A stretch of 64,000 nt of DNA from Alphaproteobacteria bacterium (GCA_020638555.1 JACKII010000003.1:1-64000), one strand, 5' to 3'. Counted from the stretch's first letter, positions 41,686-51,102 are shown. Numbers and translations: made by a program. The notes: generated by a model not told the origin, from the sequence alone.

Positions 41686-42507
41686 GTGCGCATCGCCTCG
41701 CCCCCGCAGAGCGACCGTCTGAGCCGGCGGCTGGCCGCGGCGGCGGTGCTGGTGCCGTTGGGCCTGGGTCTGACCTGGGCCGGCGGCTGGGCGTTCGCGG
41801 CCATGATCATCGGCTTTGCCGGCTTGATGGGCCGTGAATGGTCCCGCATTTGCGGTTTTCTCGACGGGCGCGTCGGCGGCTGGGCGCTGCCGGTCGGGCT
41901 AGTGCTGCTCATGGTGGCGGCGGAGGCCGACCATCGCTATCTGGCGGCCGGCATGGTCGGCGTCGGCCTCGCCATTGCGCTGCTGATCATGCATGCGGGC
42001 TCCGCCGGCTCGAAACGCGCCGGCTGGCTGGCGGTCGGCGTGGCGGGCATCCTGCCGGCGGGCCTCAGCCTGCTGTGGATGCGCGGGCTGGAGCCGGACG
42101 GCATGGCGCTGATCTTCTGGGTGATGCTGGTGGTATGGGTGACCGACAGCGCGGCCTATGCGGTCGGCCGCTCGGTCGGTGGGCCACGGCTGGCGCCCCG
42201 CATCAGCCCCGCGAAAACCTGGTCCGGGCTGCTGGGCGGCCTCGCCGCGGCGACCCTGGTGGGCGGCCTCGCCGCCATGATCCTGACCGGCGGCGCCTTC
42301 GGGCCGGCGGCCCTGGCCGGGCTTGCGGTCGGAATTGCCGGCGGCCTGGGCGATCTGTTCGAATCGCATCTGAAGCGACAGTTCAAAGTGAAGGATTCCG
42401 GCGGCCTGATCCCCGGCCATGGCGGCGTCATGGACCGGCTCGACAGTCTGCTGGCGGCGGCGCCGGTCACGGCGGCCCTCAATCTTGCAGGATGGCATTG
42501 GCTATGA
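41686..42507 (+). CDS. cdsA: Phosphatidate cytidylyltransferase CdsA
   Basis: 273 residues, about seven membrane helices. It makes CDP-diacylglycerol. The C-terminal signature SPAKTWSGLLGG...GDLFESHLKRQFKVKDSG..PGHGGVMDRLDS is intact. The start is uncertain. GTG at 41686 is preferred because it avoids overlap with uppS and has a GAGG just upstream; an ATG at 41638 in the same frame would overlap uppS by 44 bases. Its stop overlaps the dxr start (ATGA). Confidence 0.93.
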   Translation: MRIASPPQSDRLSRRLAAAAVLVPLGLGLTWAGGWAFAAMIIGFAGLMGREWSRICGFLDGRVGGWALPVGLVLLMVAAEADHRYLAAGMVGVGLAIALLIMHAGSAGSKRAGWLAVGVAGILPAGLSLLWMRGLEPDGMALIFWVMLVVWVTDSAAYAVGRSVGGPRLAPRISPAKTWSGLLGGLAAATLVGGLAAMILTGGAFGPAALAGLAVGIAGGLGDLFESHLKRQFKVKDSGGLIPGHGGVMDRLDSLLAAAPVTAALNLAGWHWL

Positions 42508-43697
42508 ACGGCAGGCGCAGCGTTTCCGTGTTGGGAGCCACCGGCTCGGTCGGCCAGACCACCTGCGCCCTGCTGGCCGAAGCTCCGGACGCATTCCGGG
42601 TCGAGGCCCTGACCGGCAATTGCAACGCCGCGGCGATGATCCGCAGCGCCCGCGCCCTGCGCCCCGCCTTCGTGGCCATGGCCGACCCGGCGGCGGCGGC
42701 GGCGGTGCGGGACGACCTCGCCGGCCTCGGCATCGAGGTGGCGGGCGGCGAGAGCGCCGTGCTGGCCGCAGCGGACCGTCCGGCCGATTGGGTGATGGCG
42801 GCCATTGTCGGCGCCGCCGGCCTCGCCCCGACCCTGGCAGCGGTCCGCCGCGGCGCCACCATCGCGCTCGCCAACAAGGAAAGCCTGGTCTGCGCCGGCC
42901 ACCTGCTGACCGCCGAAGCCAAGGCCACCGGCAGCCGCCTGCTGCCGGTGGACAGCGAGCACAACGCGATTTTCCAGGTGTTCGACGGCGCCCGGCCGGA
43001 AAGCGTCCACCGCATCATCCTGACCGCTTCCGGCGGACCGTTCCGCACCTGTAGCCTGGCGGAGATGGCGGCGGCGACGCCCGCGCAGGCCCTGCGCCAT
43101 CCCAACTGGGACATGGGCGCGAAGATCACCATCGATTCCGCCACCATGTTCAACAAGGGGCTGGAACTGATCGAGGCCGGGCACCTGTTCGCCATGCCGG
43201 AAGACCGGATCGACGTGGTCGTGCATCCGCAGTCCATCGTCCACAGCCTGGTCTCCTACCGCGACGGCTCGGTGCTGGCCCAGCTGGGCCTGCCGGACAT
43301 GCGCACGCCGGTGGCGGTAACCCTGTATTGGCCCGAGCGCGCCGCCTGCGCGGTGGAGCATCTGGATCTGACCCGCATGGGCGACCTGACCTTCGAGGCG
43401 CCGGACCCCACCCGCTTCCCCGCGCTCGACCAGGCCCGGCAGGCCATGAAGGCCGGCGGCACCGCGCCCGCCGTGCTCAACGCCGCCAACGAGGCGGCGG
43501 TGCACGCCTTCCTCGCCGGCGAGATCGGCTTTCTTGATATCCCGGCCATCGTCGCCATTTGCCAGGATCGGGTCTCTCCCGCCCCGCTGGATGGTCTCGA
43601 TGCCGTCTGGGAGGCGGACCGGCTGGCCCGGGCCGCGGCCGGCGAGGCCATCCGACAACGCCGGAAGGTGATCCTCCCGGCCCGCGCCGCACAGTGA
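42504..43697 (+). CDS. dxr: 1-deoxy-D-xylulose 5-phosphate reductoisomerase
   Basis: 397 residues. Second step of the MEP isoprenoid pathway: NADPH binding at LGATGSVGQTT, KESLVCAG, the metal-binding LPVDSEHNAIFQ, TASGGPFR, HPNWDMGAKITIDSATMFNKGLE, and QSIVHSLVSY. It is translationally coupled to cdsA (ATGA overlap). With uppS nearby, precursor supply and its use for undecaprenyl phosphate are encoded together. Confidence 0.97.
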   Translation: MNGRRSVSVLGATGSVGQTTCALLAEAPDAFRVEALTGNCNAAAMIRSARALRPAFVAMADPAAAAAVRDDLAGLGIEVAGGESAVLAAADRPADWVMAAIVGAAGLAPTLAAVRRGATIALANKESLVCAGHLLTAEAKATGSRLLPVDSEHNAIFQVFDGARPESVHRIILTASGGPFRTCSLAEMAAATPAQALRHPNWDMGAKITIDSATMFNKGLELIEAGHLFAMPEDRIDVVVHPQSIVHSLVSYRDGSVLAQLGLPDMRTPVAVTLYWPERAACAVEHLDLTRMGDLTFEAPDPTRFPALDQARQAMKAGGTAPAVLNAANEAAVHAFLAGEIGFLDIPAIVAICQDRVSPAPLDGLDAVWEADRLARAAAGEAIRQRRKVILPARAAQ

Positions 43698-43722
43698 CAT
43701 CCGCGCCCCGGGAGGTCGCGCC

Positions 43723-44841
43723 TTGAGCATCCTGATCGAGTATATCGTTCCGTTCATCCTGATCCTGTCCGTGCTGGTGTTCGTGCACGAATACGGCCAT
43801 TTCTGGGTGGCGCGCCGCTGCGGTGTGTTCGTCGAGACCTTCTCCATCGGTTTCGGCCGGGAGGTGTTCGGCTGGTACGACCGCCACGGCACCCGCTGGC
43901 GCGTCTCGGTGCTGCCGCTGGGCGGCTATGTGCGCATGCGCGGCGACGCGGACGAATCCTCCAGCCCCGACGACGAGGCGCTCAGCCATATGAGCGCGGC
44001 CGAGCGCGCCACGGCCTTTCCCACCCAGCCGGTGCTGAGCCGCATGGCCATCGTCGCCGCCGGCCCGGCCGCCAACGTGCTGTTCGCCATCGTGGTGATG
44101 GCGCTGACCTTCATGACCATCGGCCAGTCCTACACGCCGCCGGTCGTCGGCCAGGTGCTGGAGAACAGCCCGGCCGCGGCCGCCGGCCTGCAACCGGGCG
44201 ACCGGTTCCGCTCGCTGGATGGCGAGGGCGTGCAGCGCTTCGAGGACCTGCAACGCATCGTCTCGCTGCATCCGGGCGAGACCATGCCGGCGGAGGTCGA
44301 ACGGGACGGCCGGATTCTGGTGCTGCCGCTCACGCCCGAGCGGATTGAGCAGAAGGACAGCTTCGGCAACCCACAGGCCTTTGGCCGCATCGGCGTCGCC
44401 CGCACCGGCTATGAGAGCATTCGCCACGACCCGTTTTCCGCCGTGGTCGAGGCCGCGCGGCAGAGTTGGGTCCTGACGGGAACAATCGTCGACGTTGTCT
44501 GGCAAATCATCGCCGGCGACCGGTCAGCAAACGAGATCGGCGGCGTGGCGCGAATAGCCCACATGTCTGGCGAGGTTACTCAACTCGGCGTGGCCGCCGT
44601 GCTGCACTTTATGGTATTGCTGTCGCTGAACTTGGCTCTGATTAACCTGTTGCCGGTGCCAATGTTGGACGGGGGCCATTTACTGTTTTTCGTGATCGAA
44701 GCGCTGCGCGGCAAACCCTTGCCGCCAAGCGTGCGCGATGCCGGCCTCAGAATCGGCTTCGGTTTGGTGATCGCGTTGATGGTCTTTGCCTCGTGGAACG
44801 ATCTCGTCTATTTCCATGTGCTGGATCTGCTGAACGTATGA
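43723..44841 (+). CDS. rseP: Site-2 protease RseP
   Basis: 372 residues, an inner-membrane zinc metalloprotease of the regulated intramembrane proteolysis pathway. HEYGH at 22-26 is the zinc site, followed by the central PDZ region (PPVVGQVLENSPAAAAGLQPGDRF), and LDGGH at 315-319 is the second metal-site motif. The TTG at 43723 is chosen because GGAGG lies 8 bases upstream. The last third of the gene (about 44460-44841) uses visibly more A/T-rich codons than the rest, including TTA. Confidence 0.95.
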   Translation: MSILIEYIVPFILILSVLVFVHEYGHFWVARRCGVFVETFSIGFGREVFGWYDRHGTRWRVSVLPLGGYVRMRGDADESSSPDDEALSHMSAAERATAFPTQPVLSRMAIVAAGPAANVLFAIVVMALTFMTIGQSYTPPVVGQVLENSPAAAAGLQPGDRFRSLDGEGVQRFEDLQRIVSLHPGETMPAEVERDGRILVLPLTPERIEQKDSFGNPQAFGRIGVARTGYESIRHDPFSAVVEAARQSWVLTGTIVDVVWQIIAGDRSANEIGGVARIAHMSGEVTQLGVAAVLHFMVLLSLNLALINLLPVPMLDGGHLLFFVIEALRGKPLPPSVRDAGLRIGFGLVIALMVFASWNDLVYFHVLDLLNV

Positions 44842-44853
44842 TGACGGAAGCCG

Positions 44854-47178
44854 ATGGATAGGTGCAGGGAAGCCGCCGCCGCCGCATTGCGATGGCTGGT
44901 GATCGCGACGACGCTGGTAACGATCTCGGTCGGAATGGCGACGCAGGCGAACGCGCAAACGCAAGCCCGGCCGCAGGCCGAAGGCATCATCAAAGCCATC
45001 CAGGTGGAAGGCAATGAGCGTGTCGACCGGGGAACGGTTCTCTCCTACCTGACGGTTCAGGTCGGCGATCCGTTCGATCCGAAGGAAATCAACGCCTCGC
45101 TGAAAAAGCTGTTCGCGACCGGGTTCTTCGCCACGGCCGAACTGCTGCAATCCCCCACCGGCGGCACGCTGATCGTCAAGGTGACGGAGAACCCGATCAT
45201 CAACCGGGTGGCATTCGAGGGCAATAAGCGCCTCGACGACAACGCCCTCCAGGCGGAGGTGCAGTTGCGGCCGCGGTCGATCTACACCCGCGCCCGGGTG
45301 CAGGCGGACGTCCAGCGCCTGATCGAGGTCTACCGCCGCAATGGCCGCTATTCCACCAAGATCGAGCCGAAACTGATCCGCCTGGACCAGAATCGCGTCG
45401 ACCTGGTGTTCGAAATCGACGAAGGCCCGCTGACCGGCGTCGACCGTATCGTGTTCATCGGCAACACCCATTTCAGCGACTCGCGCCTGCGCGGCCAGAT
45501 CGCGACGGTGGAGACCGCCTGGTGGCGCTTCTACACGAATGCGGACGTCTACGATCCGGACCGGATCAATGTCGACCAGGAACAGTTGCGCCGCTTCTAC
45601 CTGAAGGAAGGGTATGCAGACTTCCGCATCCTCTCCGCCGTCGCCGAACTGACCCCGGAACGGACCGGCTTCGTCGTCACCTTCACCCTGGAGGAAGGCG
45701 AACGCTATCACGTGGGCAAGGTGAATGTGCAAAGCCGCCTGCCGGAGGTCACGGCCGAAAGCGTGCTGCCGATTCTGACCGTCGAGCCGGGCGACTGGTA
45801 TGATGCGTCGGTGGTCGACACCGACGTCAACGCCATCACCGACTTTCTCGGCAATGAGGGTTTCGCCTTCGTCGACGTGCGGCCGCGGGTGGAGCGCGAC
45901 CGCGAAAACCTGACGCTGAACATCACCTATGGCATCGGCGAAGGGCCGAAAGTCTATGTCGACCGGATCAATATCAGCGGCAATGTCCGCACCCAGGATC
46001 GGGTGATCCGGCGCGAATTCCGACTGGCGGAAGGCGACGCCTACAACACCAACAAGGTGCGGCGTTCGCGCGAACGCCTCAACAATCTGGGCTTCTTCGA
46101 GACGGTGGACATCCAGCCCAAGCCCGGCAGCCAGCCGGACCGCCTCGACCTCGACGTGGAGGTGAAGGAGAAGTCCACGGGCGAAGTCTCGTTCGGCGCC
46201 GGCTTCTCCACCTCCGACGGCCCGCTGGGCGACATCGGCATTCGCGAGCGCAACCTGCTGGGCAAGGGCCAGGACCTGCGGCTGCGGCTCCAGATTTCCG
46301 GTCGGCGCCAGCAGGCGGATATCGGCTTTACCGAACCCTATTTCCTCGACCGCGAACTGGCGGCCGGTTTCGACATTTTCCGGGTCCAGGAAGACAACAC
46401 CGACGAAAGCTCGTTCCGGCGGGATACCACCGGCGGCCGACTGCGCGCCGGCTACAGTTTCTCGGAGCATCTGACGCAAAGCTGGTCCTACACGCTGCGC
46501 GCCGACGATACGCGCCCGGCGTCGGACGCCTCGCCGTATATCAAGGCCGATTCCGGCCAGTCCACCACATCCGCGATCGCACACACGCTGACCTTCGACA
46601 ACCGCGACAACCGGTTCAGCCCGAACCACGGCGTCGTCGCCAGCATGACCAACGAAATCGCGGGCCTCGGCGGCAGCAAACGCTATATCCGCAACCGCGT
46701 CAGCGCCGGCTATTACTACAGCATCGTGCCGGACCTGGTGATTTCGGTGCAGGGCCAGGGCGGCTATATCTTCGGCCTTGGTCAGGATGTCGGCGTGAAC
46801 GAGCGCTTCAACCTGGGCGGCGACAATTTCCGCGGCTTCGAGACCGCGGGCATGGGCCCGCGCGACCTCAACACCGACGATGCGCTGGGCGGCAATGCCT
46901 TTGGCGTCGGCACCGTCGAACTGTCCTTCCCGTTGGGCCTGCCGGACGAGTTCGCCCTGAAGGGCCGCGTGTTCGCGGAGGCCGGATCGGTGTTCCACCT
47001 GGACCAGAGCAATCTGCCCGGCGTCGCCGACGACTCCGCGCTGCGCGCGACGGTTGGTGTCGGAACGTCCTGGGAATCGCCGTTCGGTCCGATCCGGGTT
47101 GACTTGGGCTTCCCCGTGCTGAAAGAGGACTATGACAAGGAGCAACTGTTCCATTTCAGCTTCGGCACGCGCTTCTAG
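44854..47178 (+). CDS. bamA: Outer-membrane protein assembly factor BamA
   Basis: 774 residues. A signal peptide (hydrophobic 14-30, cleavage after about QANA at 34) is followed by five POTRA domains (about 43-440; GNERVDRGTVLSYL, GNKRLDD, FIGNTHFSD, GKVNVQ, ISGNVRTQDRVIRRE). A C-terminal 16-strand barrel follows with the VRGF-type lid motif (here FRGFETAG) and a terminal HFSFGTRF. It inserts beta-barrel proteins into the outer membrane. It follows rseP, as usual. Confidence 0.97.
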   Translation: MDRCREAAAAALRWLVIATTLVTISVGMATQANAQTQARPQAEGIIKAIQVEGNERVDRGTVLSYLTVQVGDPFDPKEINASLKKLFATGFFATAELLQSPTGGTLIVKVTENPIINRVAFEGNKRLDDNALQAEVQLRPRSIYTRARVQADVQRLIEVYRRNGRYSTKIEPKLIRLDQNRVDLVFEIDEGPLTGVDRIVFIGNTHFSDSRLRGQIATVETAWWRFYTNADVYDPDRINVDQEQLRRFYLKEGYADFRILSAVAELTPERTGFVVTFTLEEGERYHVGKVNVQSRLPEVTAESVLPILTVEPGDWYDASVVDTDVNAITDFLGNEGFAFVDVRPRVERDRENLTLNITYGIGEGPKVYVDRINISGNVRTQDRVIRREFRLAEGDAYNTNKVRRSRERLNNLGFFETVDIQPKPGSQPDRLDLDVEVKEKSTGEVSFGAGFSTSDGPLGDIGIRERNLLGKGQDLRLRLQISGRRQQADIGFTEPYFLDRELAAGFDIFRVQEDNTDESSFRRDTTGGRLRAGYSFSEHLTQSWSYTLRADDTRPASDASPYIKADSGQSTTSAIAHTLTFDNRDNRFSPNHGVVASMTNEIAGLGGSKRYIRNRVSAGYYYSIVPDLVISVQGQGGYIFGLGQDVGVNERFNLGGDNFRGFETAGMGPRDLNTDDALGGNAFGVGTVELSFPLGLPDEFALKGRVFAEAGSVFHLDQSNLPGVADDSALRATVGVGTSWESPFGPIRVDLGFPVLKEDYDKEQLFHFSFGTRF

Positions 47179-47224
47179 CGACGCCGCACGGCCCATACGC
47201 CAGTTATAGACCCGGGATGCCCCC

Positions 47225-47701
47225 ATGACAGAAGCCCACGCAAAGGCCGCCACAACCCCCGACCTGCCCGTGCCGATCGAGCGCATCCTGGAGATGCTGC
47301 CACATCGCTATCCGCTGCTGCTGATCGACCGCATCGTCGAAATCAAACTCGACGAGAGCGCGGTGGCGATCAAGAATATCAGCTTCAACGAGCCCCAGTT
47401 CCAGGGCCATTTCCCCAGCCATCCGGTCATGCCCGGCGTGCTGCTGATCGAGGCCATGGCCCAGACCGCGGCGGCCCTGGTGGTCGCCACCGTGGGCGCG
47501 GATGCCGAAGGCAAGCTGGTCTATTTCATGACGGTGGACAATGCCCGCTTCCGCAAGCCGGTCACGCCCGGCGACCAGTTGCGCATCGCCGTGGAGAAGG
47601 AGCGGAACCGCGGCAATGTCTGGAAGTTCAAGGGGCGCTGCCTGCTGGATGGCAAGGTCGCGGCGGAAGCCAATTTCAGCGCGATGATTGTGGACCGATA
47701 A
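47225..47701 (+). CDS. fabZ: 3-hydroxyacyl-[acyl-carrier-protein] dehydratase FabZ
   Basis: 158 residues. Hot-dog dehydratase of fatty-acid synthesis. Catalytic H62 (QGHFPSHPVMPG) and E76 (LLIEAMAQ) are present. MLPHRYPLLLIDRI and FMTVDNARFRKPVTPGDQL are family signatures. It directly follows bamA; the usual intervening lpxD is absent. Its stop abuts the lpxA start. Confidence 0.97.
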   Translation: MTEAHAKAATTPDLPVPIERILEMLPHRYPLLLIDRIVEIKLDESAVAIKNISFNEPQFQGHFPSHPVMPGVLLIEAMAQTAAALVVATVGADAEGKLVYFMTVDNARFRKPVTPGDQLRIAVEKERNRGNVWKFKGRCLLDGKVAAEANFSAMIVDR

Positions 47702-48502
47702 ATGCCGTTCCTGCACCCCACCGCGGTCGTCGACCCCCAGGCGGTGGTGGCCGAATCCGCGCATATCGGGCCGTTCTGTGTCGTCGGCCCCCATGTGCGC
47801 CTGGGCGAGAACGTGACCCTGCACAGCCACGCGGTCGTGGACGGCCGCACGGAGATCGGCGAGGGCAGCGAACTCTATCCGTTCAGCTCGATCGGCCATC
47901 CGCCCCAGGACCTGAAATACAGCGGCGAGGCCTCGCGGCTGGTCATCGGCCGCAACTGCCGCATCCGCGAGCACGTCACCATGAATCCCGGCACCGAGGG
48001 CGGCGGCATGCTGACCCAGGTCGGCGACAACTGCCTGTTCATGGCCAGCTCGCACGTCGCCCATGACTGCAAGGTCGGCAACAACGTCATCATGGCCAAC
48101 AACGCCACGCTCGCCGGCCATGTGGAGGTGGGCGACTTCGCCATTATCGGCGGCCTGGCGGCGGTGCAGCAGTTCGTCCGCGTCGGCCCGCACGCCATGA
48201 TCGGCGGCATGTCTGGCGTGGTGAACGACGTCATCCCCTATGGCCTGGTGATGGGCGCGCACGCCGCGCTTTCCGGCCTCAACCTGGTCGGCCTGCGCCG
48301 CCGCGGCTTCGCCCAGGACGAGATCAAGGCCATGCGGGAGGCCTATCGCCTCCTGTTCAGCGATCAGGGCACCCTGGCCGAGCGCCTGGACCAGGTGGAA
48401 GCGACGCTCGGCACCTCCGACAGCGTGCGCGGCATTCTGGACTTCGCGCGCCAGTCCTCCGACCGCGGCCTGCTCAAGCCCCGGCCGGAGCATGCCGGCT
48501 GA
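47702..48502 (+). CDS. lpxA: UDP-N-acetylglucosamine acyltransferase LpxA
   Basis: 266 residues. First enzyme of lipid A synthesis. The left-handed beta-helix hexapeptide repeats begin at the N-terminus (HPTAVVDPQAVVAESAHIGPF), with GSELYPFSSIGHPPQDLKY, the catalytic-region His in SSHVAHDCKVG, and the QQFVRVG and GLRRRGF segments. The C-terminal helical domain follows. It begins right after the fabZ stop and overlaps lpxI by 11 bases. Confidence 0.97.
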   Translation: MPFLHPTAVVDPQAVVAESAHIGPFCVVGPHVRLGENVTLHSHAVVDGRTEIGEGSELYPFSSIGHPPQDLKYSGEASRLVIGRNCRIREHVTMNPGTEGGGMLTQVGDNCLFMASSHVAHDCKVGNNVIMANNATLAGHVEVGDFAIIGGLAAVQQFVRVGPHAMIGGMSGVVNDVIPYGLVMGAHAALSGLNLVGLRRRGFAQDEIKAMREAYRLLFSDQGTLAERLDQVEATLGTSDSVRGILDFARQSSDRGLLKPRPEHAG

Positions 48503-49367
48503 TCCAGCCGTGACCCCGCTCGGCATCGTGGCCGGCCGCGGCGATCTGCCGGCGCGTCTGGCCGAGCAGGCGCTGGCCCAGGGCCGCCCCGTGTTCGTGC
48601 TGGCCCTGACCGGCCAGGCCGATCCGGCGACCATCGCCCCCTACCCGCACGCCTGGGTCCGCCTCGCCGATGGCACGGCGGCGCTCAAACATCTGCGCGG
48701 TGCCGGCGTCGAGGAACTGGTGTTTGCCGGCGCCGTCAAACGCCCCTCGCTGCTGAGCCTGCGGCCGGACCGGCGCGCCGCCACCTTCCTGGCCAAGGTC
48801 GGCTGGCGGGCGCTCGGCGACGACTCGCTGCTGTCCGCCATCGTCGCGGAGTTCGAGGCCGAAGGCTTCCACGTCGTCGGTGCGGACGCGGTCTGGGGCG
48901 ACGGGCGCATGCCGGCGGGCGCCCTCACCCGCGCCCGCCCGGACGCCGCCGCCTGGCGCGACATCCGCCGCGGCGTCGCGGTGGTGCAGGCGCTGGGCGC
49001 CGTCGATGTCGGCCAGGGCTGCGTCGTGCAACAGGGGATCGTGCTGGCCGTGGAGGCGGTGGAGGGCACCGACGCCATGCTGGCCCGCGCCCGCGACCTG
49101 CGGCGCGACGGGCCGGGCGGCGTGCTGGTCAAGCTGGCCAAGCCGGGACAGGACCGGCGGATCGACCTGCCGACCGTCGGGCCGGACACCGTCGACCTGG
49201 CCATCCGGGCCGGCCTGCGCGGGCTTGCCGTCGAGGCGGGCGGCGCGCTGGTGCTGGAGCGCGACGCGCTGGCGGCAACGGCCGACGCCGCCGGCCTGTT
49301 TGTGTACGGCATCGACCCGGCACGCGTGCTGGCCGAAACCCCGGATCCTGCCGATGACGCTGACTGA
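48492..49367 (+). CDS. lpxI: UDP-2,3-diacylglucosamine pyrophosphatase LpxI
   Basis: 291 residues. LpxI, the non-LpxH hydrolase used by alphaproteobacteria, releases lipid X. Family landmarks: LGIVAGRGDLPARLA at the start, VEELVFAGAVKRPSL, GDDSLLSAI, QGCVVQQGIVLAVEAVEGTDAML, and KPGQDRRIDLPTVG. It overlaps lpxA (11 bases) and lpxB (14 bases), so expression of the three is tightly linked. Confidence 0.95.
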   Translation: MPADPAVTPLGIVAGRGDLPARLAEQALAQGRPVFVLALTGQADPATIAPYPHAWVRLADGTAALKHLRGAGVEELVFAGAVKRPSLLSLRPDRRAATFLAKVGWRALGDDSLLSAIVAEFEAEGFHVVGADAVWGDGRMPAGALTRARPDAAAWRDIRRGVAVVQALGAVDVGQGCVVQQGIVLAVEAVEGTDAMLARARDLRRDGPGGVLVKLAKPGQDRRIDLPTVGPDTVDLAIRAGLRGLAVEAGGALVLERDALAATADAAGLFVYGIDPARVLAETPDPADDAD

Positions 49368-50535
49368 CCCCCGCATCTTCCTGGTGGCCGGCGAACCCTC
49401 CGGCGACACGCTGGGCGCCGGCCTGTTGCGCGCGCTGCGGGCGGAGGTGCCCGGCACGGTCGCCCGCGGCATCGGCGGTCCCGGCATGGTCGAGGCCGGC
49501 ATGGACCTGGTCTTCCCCTATGACGATCTCGCCATTATGGGCGTGGTGGAAATCCTGCCAAAGCTCGCCCAGTTGCAGCGCCGCTGGGCCGAGGCCGCCG
49601 CCGCGGTCGAGGCGTTCCGGCCGGACGTGGTCGTGACCATCGATTCCAGCGGCTTCAACAAGGGCCTGGCCAAGCGGCTGATCAAGGCGCGGGTGCCGGC
49701 ACGGCGGGTGCATTATGTGGCGCCGATGGTCTGGGCCTGGCGCCCCGGCCGGGCGGAGGGCATGGCGAAGCTGTTCGACCGGCTCATGACCCTGTTTCCG
49801 TTCGAACCCCCGTATTTCGAGCCGTTCGGCCTGCCGACCGACTGCGTCGGCCATCCCGCCGTCGAGGCCCGGCCCGGCGACGGCCCCGGCTTCCGCGCCG
49901 GCCATGCCATCCCCGCGGAGGCGCCGGCACTGGCGCTGCTGCCCGGCAGCCGCCGCGGCGAGGTCAAACGCCTGCTGCCGCTGATGGTGGAGACCGTCCG
50001 GCGCATCGCCCCGTCCCTGCCCGGCCTGCATCTGATCTGCCCGACCGTGCCGCTGGTGGCGCCCTTGCTGCGCGAAGCGCTGGCGGGGCTGGATGTGACC
50101 GCGGTCGTGGTCGACCGCCTGGGGGACAAGCACGACGCGCTGGCCGCCGCCGACGCGGCGCTGGCCGCCTCCGGCACGATCACGCTGGAACTGGCGCTGG
50201 CGCGCGTGCCGATGGTGGTGACCTATCGGGTCAACGCACTGACCGGTTTCATCGGCCGCCGGCTGCTGAAGGTCCGGAGCGCCAGCCTGCCGAACCTGCT
50301 GGCCGGCCGGCCCTTCGTGCCGGAACTGCTCCAGGACCGGGCGACCCCGGATCGGCTGGCGGCGGCAACGCTGGCGCTGCTTCGCGACCCCGATGCGCGG
50401 CAGCGCCAGGCGCAGGGGTTTGCCGAGATCGCCGCCGCCCTGAACCCCGGCACGAACACGCCCAGCGCGACAGCCGCCAAAATCGTGCTAGAAGAGGCGG
50501 TCCGCGGCCGTGCCGCGCAAACCTCACCCCGCTGA
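49354..50535 (+). CDS. lpxB: Lipid-A-disaccharide synthase LpxB
   Basis: 393 residues. Glycosyltransferase that joins lipid X and UDP-diacylglucosamine. VAGEPSGDTLGA at the start, IGGPGM, VVTIDSSGFNKGLAK, YVAPMVWAWRPGR, LLPGSRRGEVKRLLP and SGTITLELALARVPMVVTYR are all family signatures. The ATG at 49354 is chosen because it starts the first strand; the longer frame lies within lpxI. Confidence 0.97.
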   Translation: MTLTDPRIFLVAGEPSGDTLGAGLLRALRAEVPGTVARGIGGPGMVEAGMDLVFPYDDLAIMGVVEILPKLAQLQRRWAEAAAAVEAFRPDVVVTIDSSGFNKGLAKRLIKARVPARRVHYVAPMVWAWRPGRAEGMAKLFDRLMTLFPFEPPYFEPFGLPTDCVGHPAVEARPGDGPGFRAGHAIPAEAPALALLPGSRRGEVKRLLPLMVETVRRIAPSLPGLHLICPTVPLVAPLLREALAGLDVTAVVVDRLGDKHDALAAADAALAASGTITLELALARVPMVVTYRVNALTGFIGRRLLKVRSASLPNLLAGRPFVPELLQDRATPDRLAAATLALLRDPDARQRQAQGFAEIAAALNPGTNTPSATAAKIVLEEAVRGRAAQTSPR

Positions 50536-50550
50536 AAGGAACTGCGAGCC

Positions 50551-50970
50551 ATGAGCGCCCAGAACCCGTTCACCACCGGTCAGGCCCGTTACCTGCACAC
50601 CATGATCCGGGTCAAGGACCTGGACAAGTCCATGGACTTCTACACCCGCCTGCTGGGCATGAAGGAGTTGCGCAAGAAGGACTTCCCGTCCGGCGAATTC
50701 ACCCTGGCCTTTGTCGGCTATGGCGACGAGACCGCCCACACCGTGATCGAACTGACCCACAACTGGGGCCAGGACAAGCCCTACGACCTGGGCAACGGCT
50801 TCGGCCATTTCGCGCTGGCCGTGCCGGACGTCTATGCGGCCTGCGATGTCCTGGCGGCCGAGGGTGTCGAGATTCCGCGCCCCGCCGGGCCGATGAAGCA
50901 CGGCGGCAGCGTCATCGCCTTCATCAAGGACCCGGACGGCTATCTGATCGAACTGGTCGAGCGGAAATAG
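50551..50970 (+). CDS. gloA: Lactoylglutathione lyase (glyoxalase I)
   Basis: 139 residues. Converts the methylglyoxal-glutathione hemithioacetal to S-lactoylglutathione. Metal ligands H16 (YLHTMIRV), E67 (VIELTHNWG), H86 (GHFALAV) and E134 (LIELVER) are all present. NWGQDKPYDLGNGFGH is specific to GloA. It follows lpxB after 15 bases and ends at a clear intrinsic terminator, so it closes the long envelope operon. Confidence 0.96.
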   Translation: MSAQNPFTTGQARYLHTMIRVKDLDKSMDFYTRLLGMKELRKKDFPSGEFTLAFVGYGDETAHTVIELTHNWGQDKPYDLGNGFGHFALAVPDVYAACDVLAAEGVEIPRPAGPMKHGGSVIAFIKDPDGYLIELVERK

Positions 50971-50997
50971 GCAATTCGGTCACATTGTCGTGAAAAC

Positions 50998-51030
50998 AGG
51001 CGCCATTTCGACGAATGGCGCCTTTCTCTT
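50998..51030 (+). terminator. Intrinsic terminator after gloA
   Basis: AGGCGCCATT (50998-51007) and AATGGCGCCT (51014-51023) form a 10-bp stem with a TCGACG loop, followed by TTCTCTT. It would end transcription of the lpx-gloA unit. Confidence 0.85.
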
Positions 51031-51061
51031 GCGCCGAAGTCCGCTAGCGTTGCCGACGGTC

Positions 51062-51076
51062 GGAACATTCTGTTCC
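51062..51076. promoter_or_regulatory. Perfect palindrome upstream of the cytochrome c' gene
   Basis: GGAACA-TTC-TGTTCC is an exact inverted repeat 26 bases before the GTG at 51103. The position suits an operator or a site at the transcription start. The core GAAC-N5-GTTC does not match the canonical alphaproteobacterial LexA site, and I cannot name the regulator. Confidence 0.4.
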
Positions 51077-51102
51077 CACATCGCAACAGAGAGGTAGTTC
51101 AA

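Noticed and set aside
44854..47178. Possible additional small gene (skp or lpxD) hidden near the end of bamA
   Set aside because: bamA runs uninterrupted to its terminal HFSFGTRF and fabZ starts 46 bases later; there is no room.
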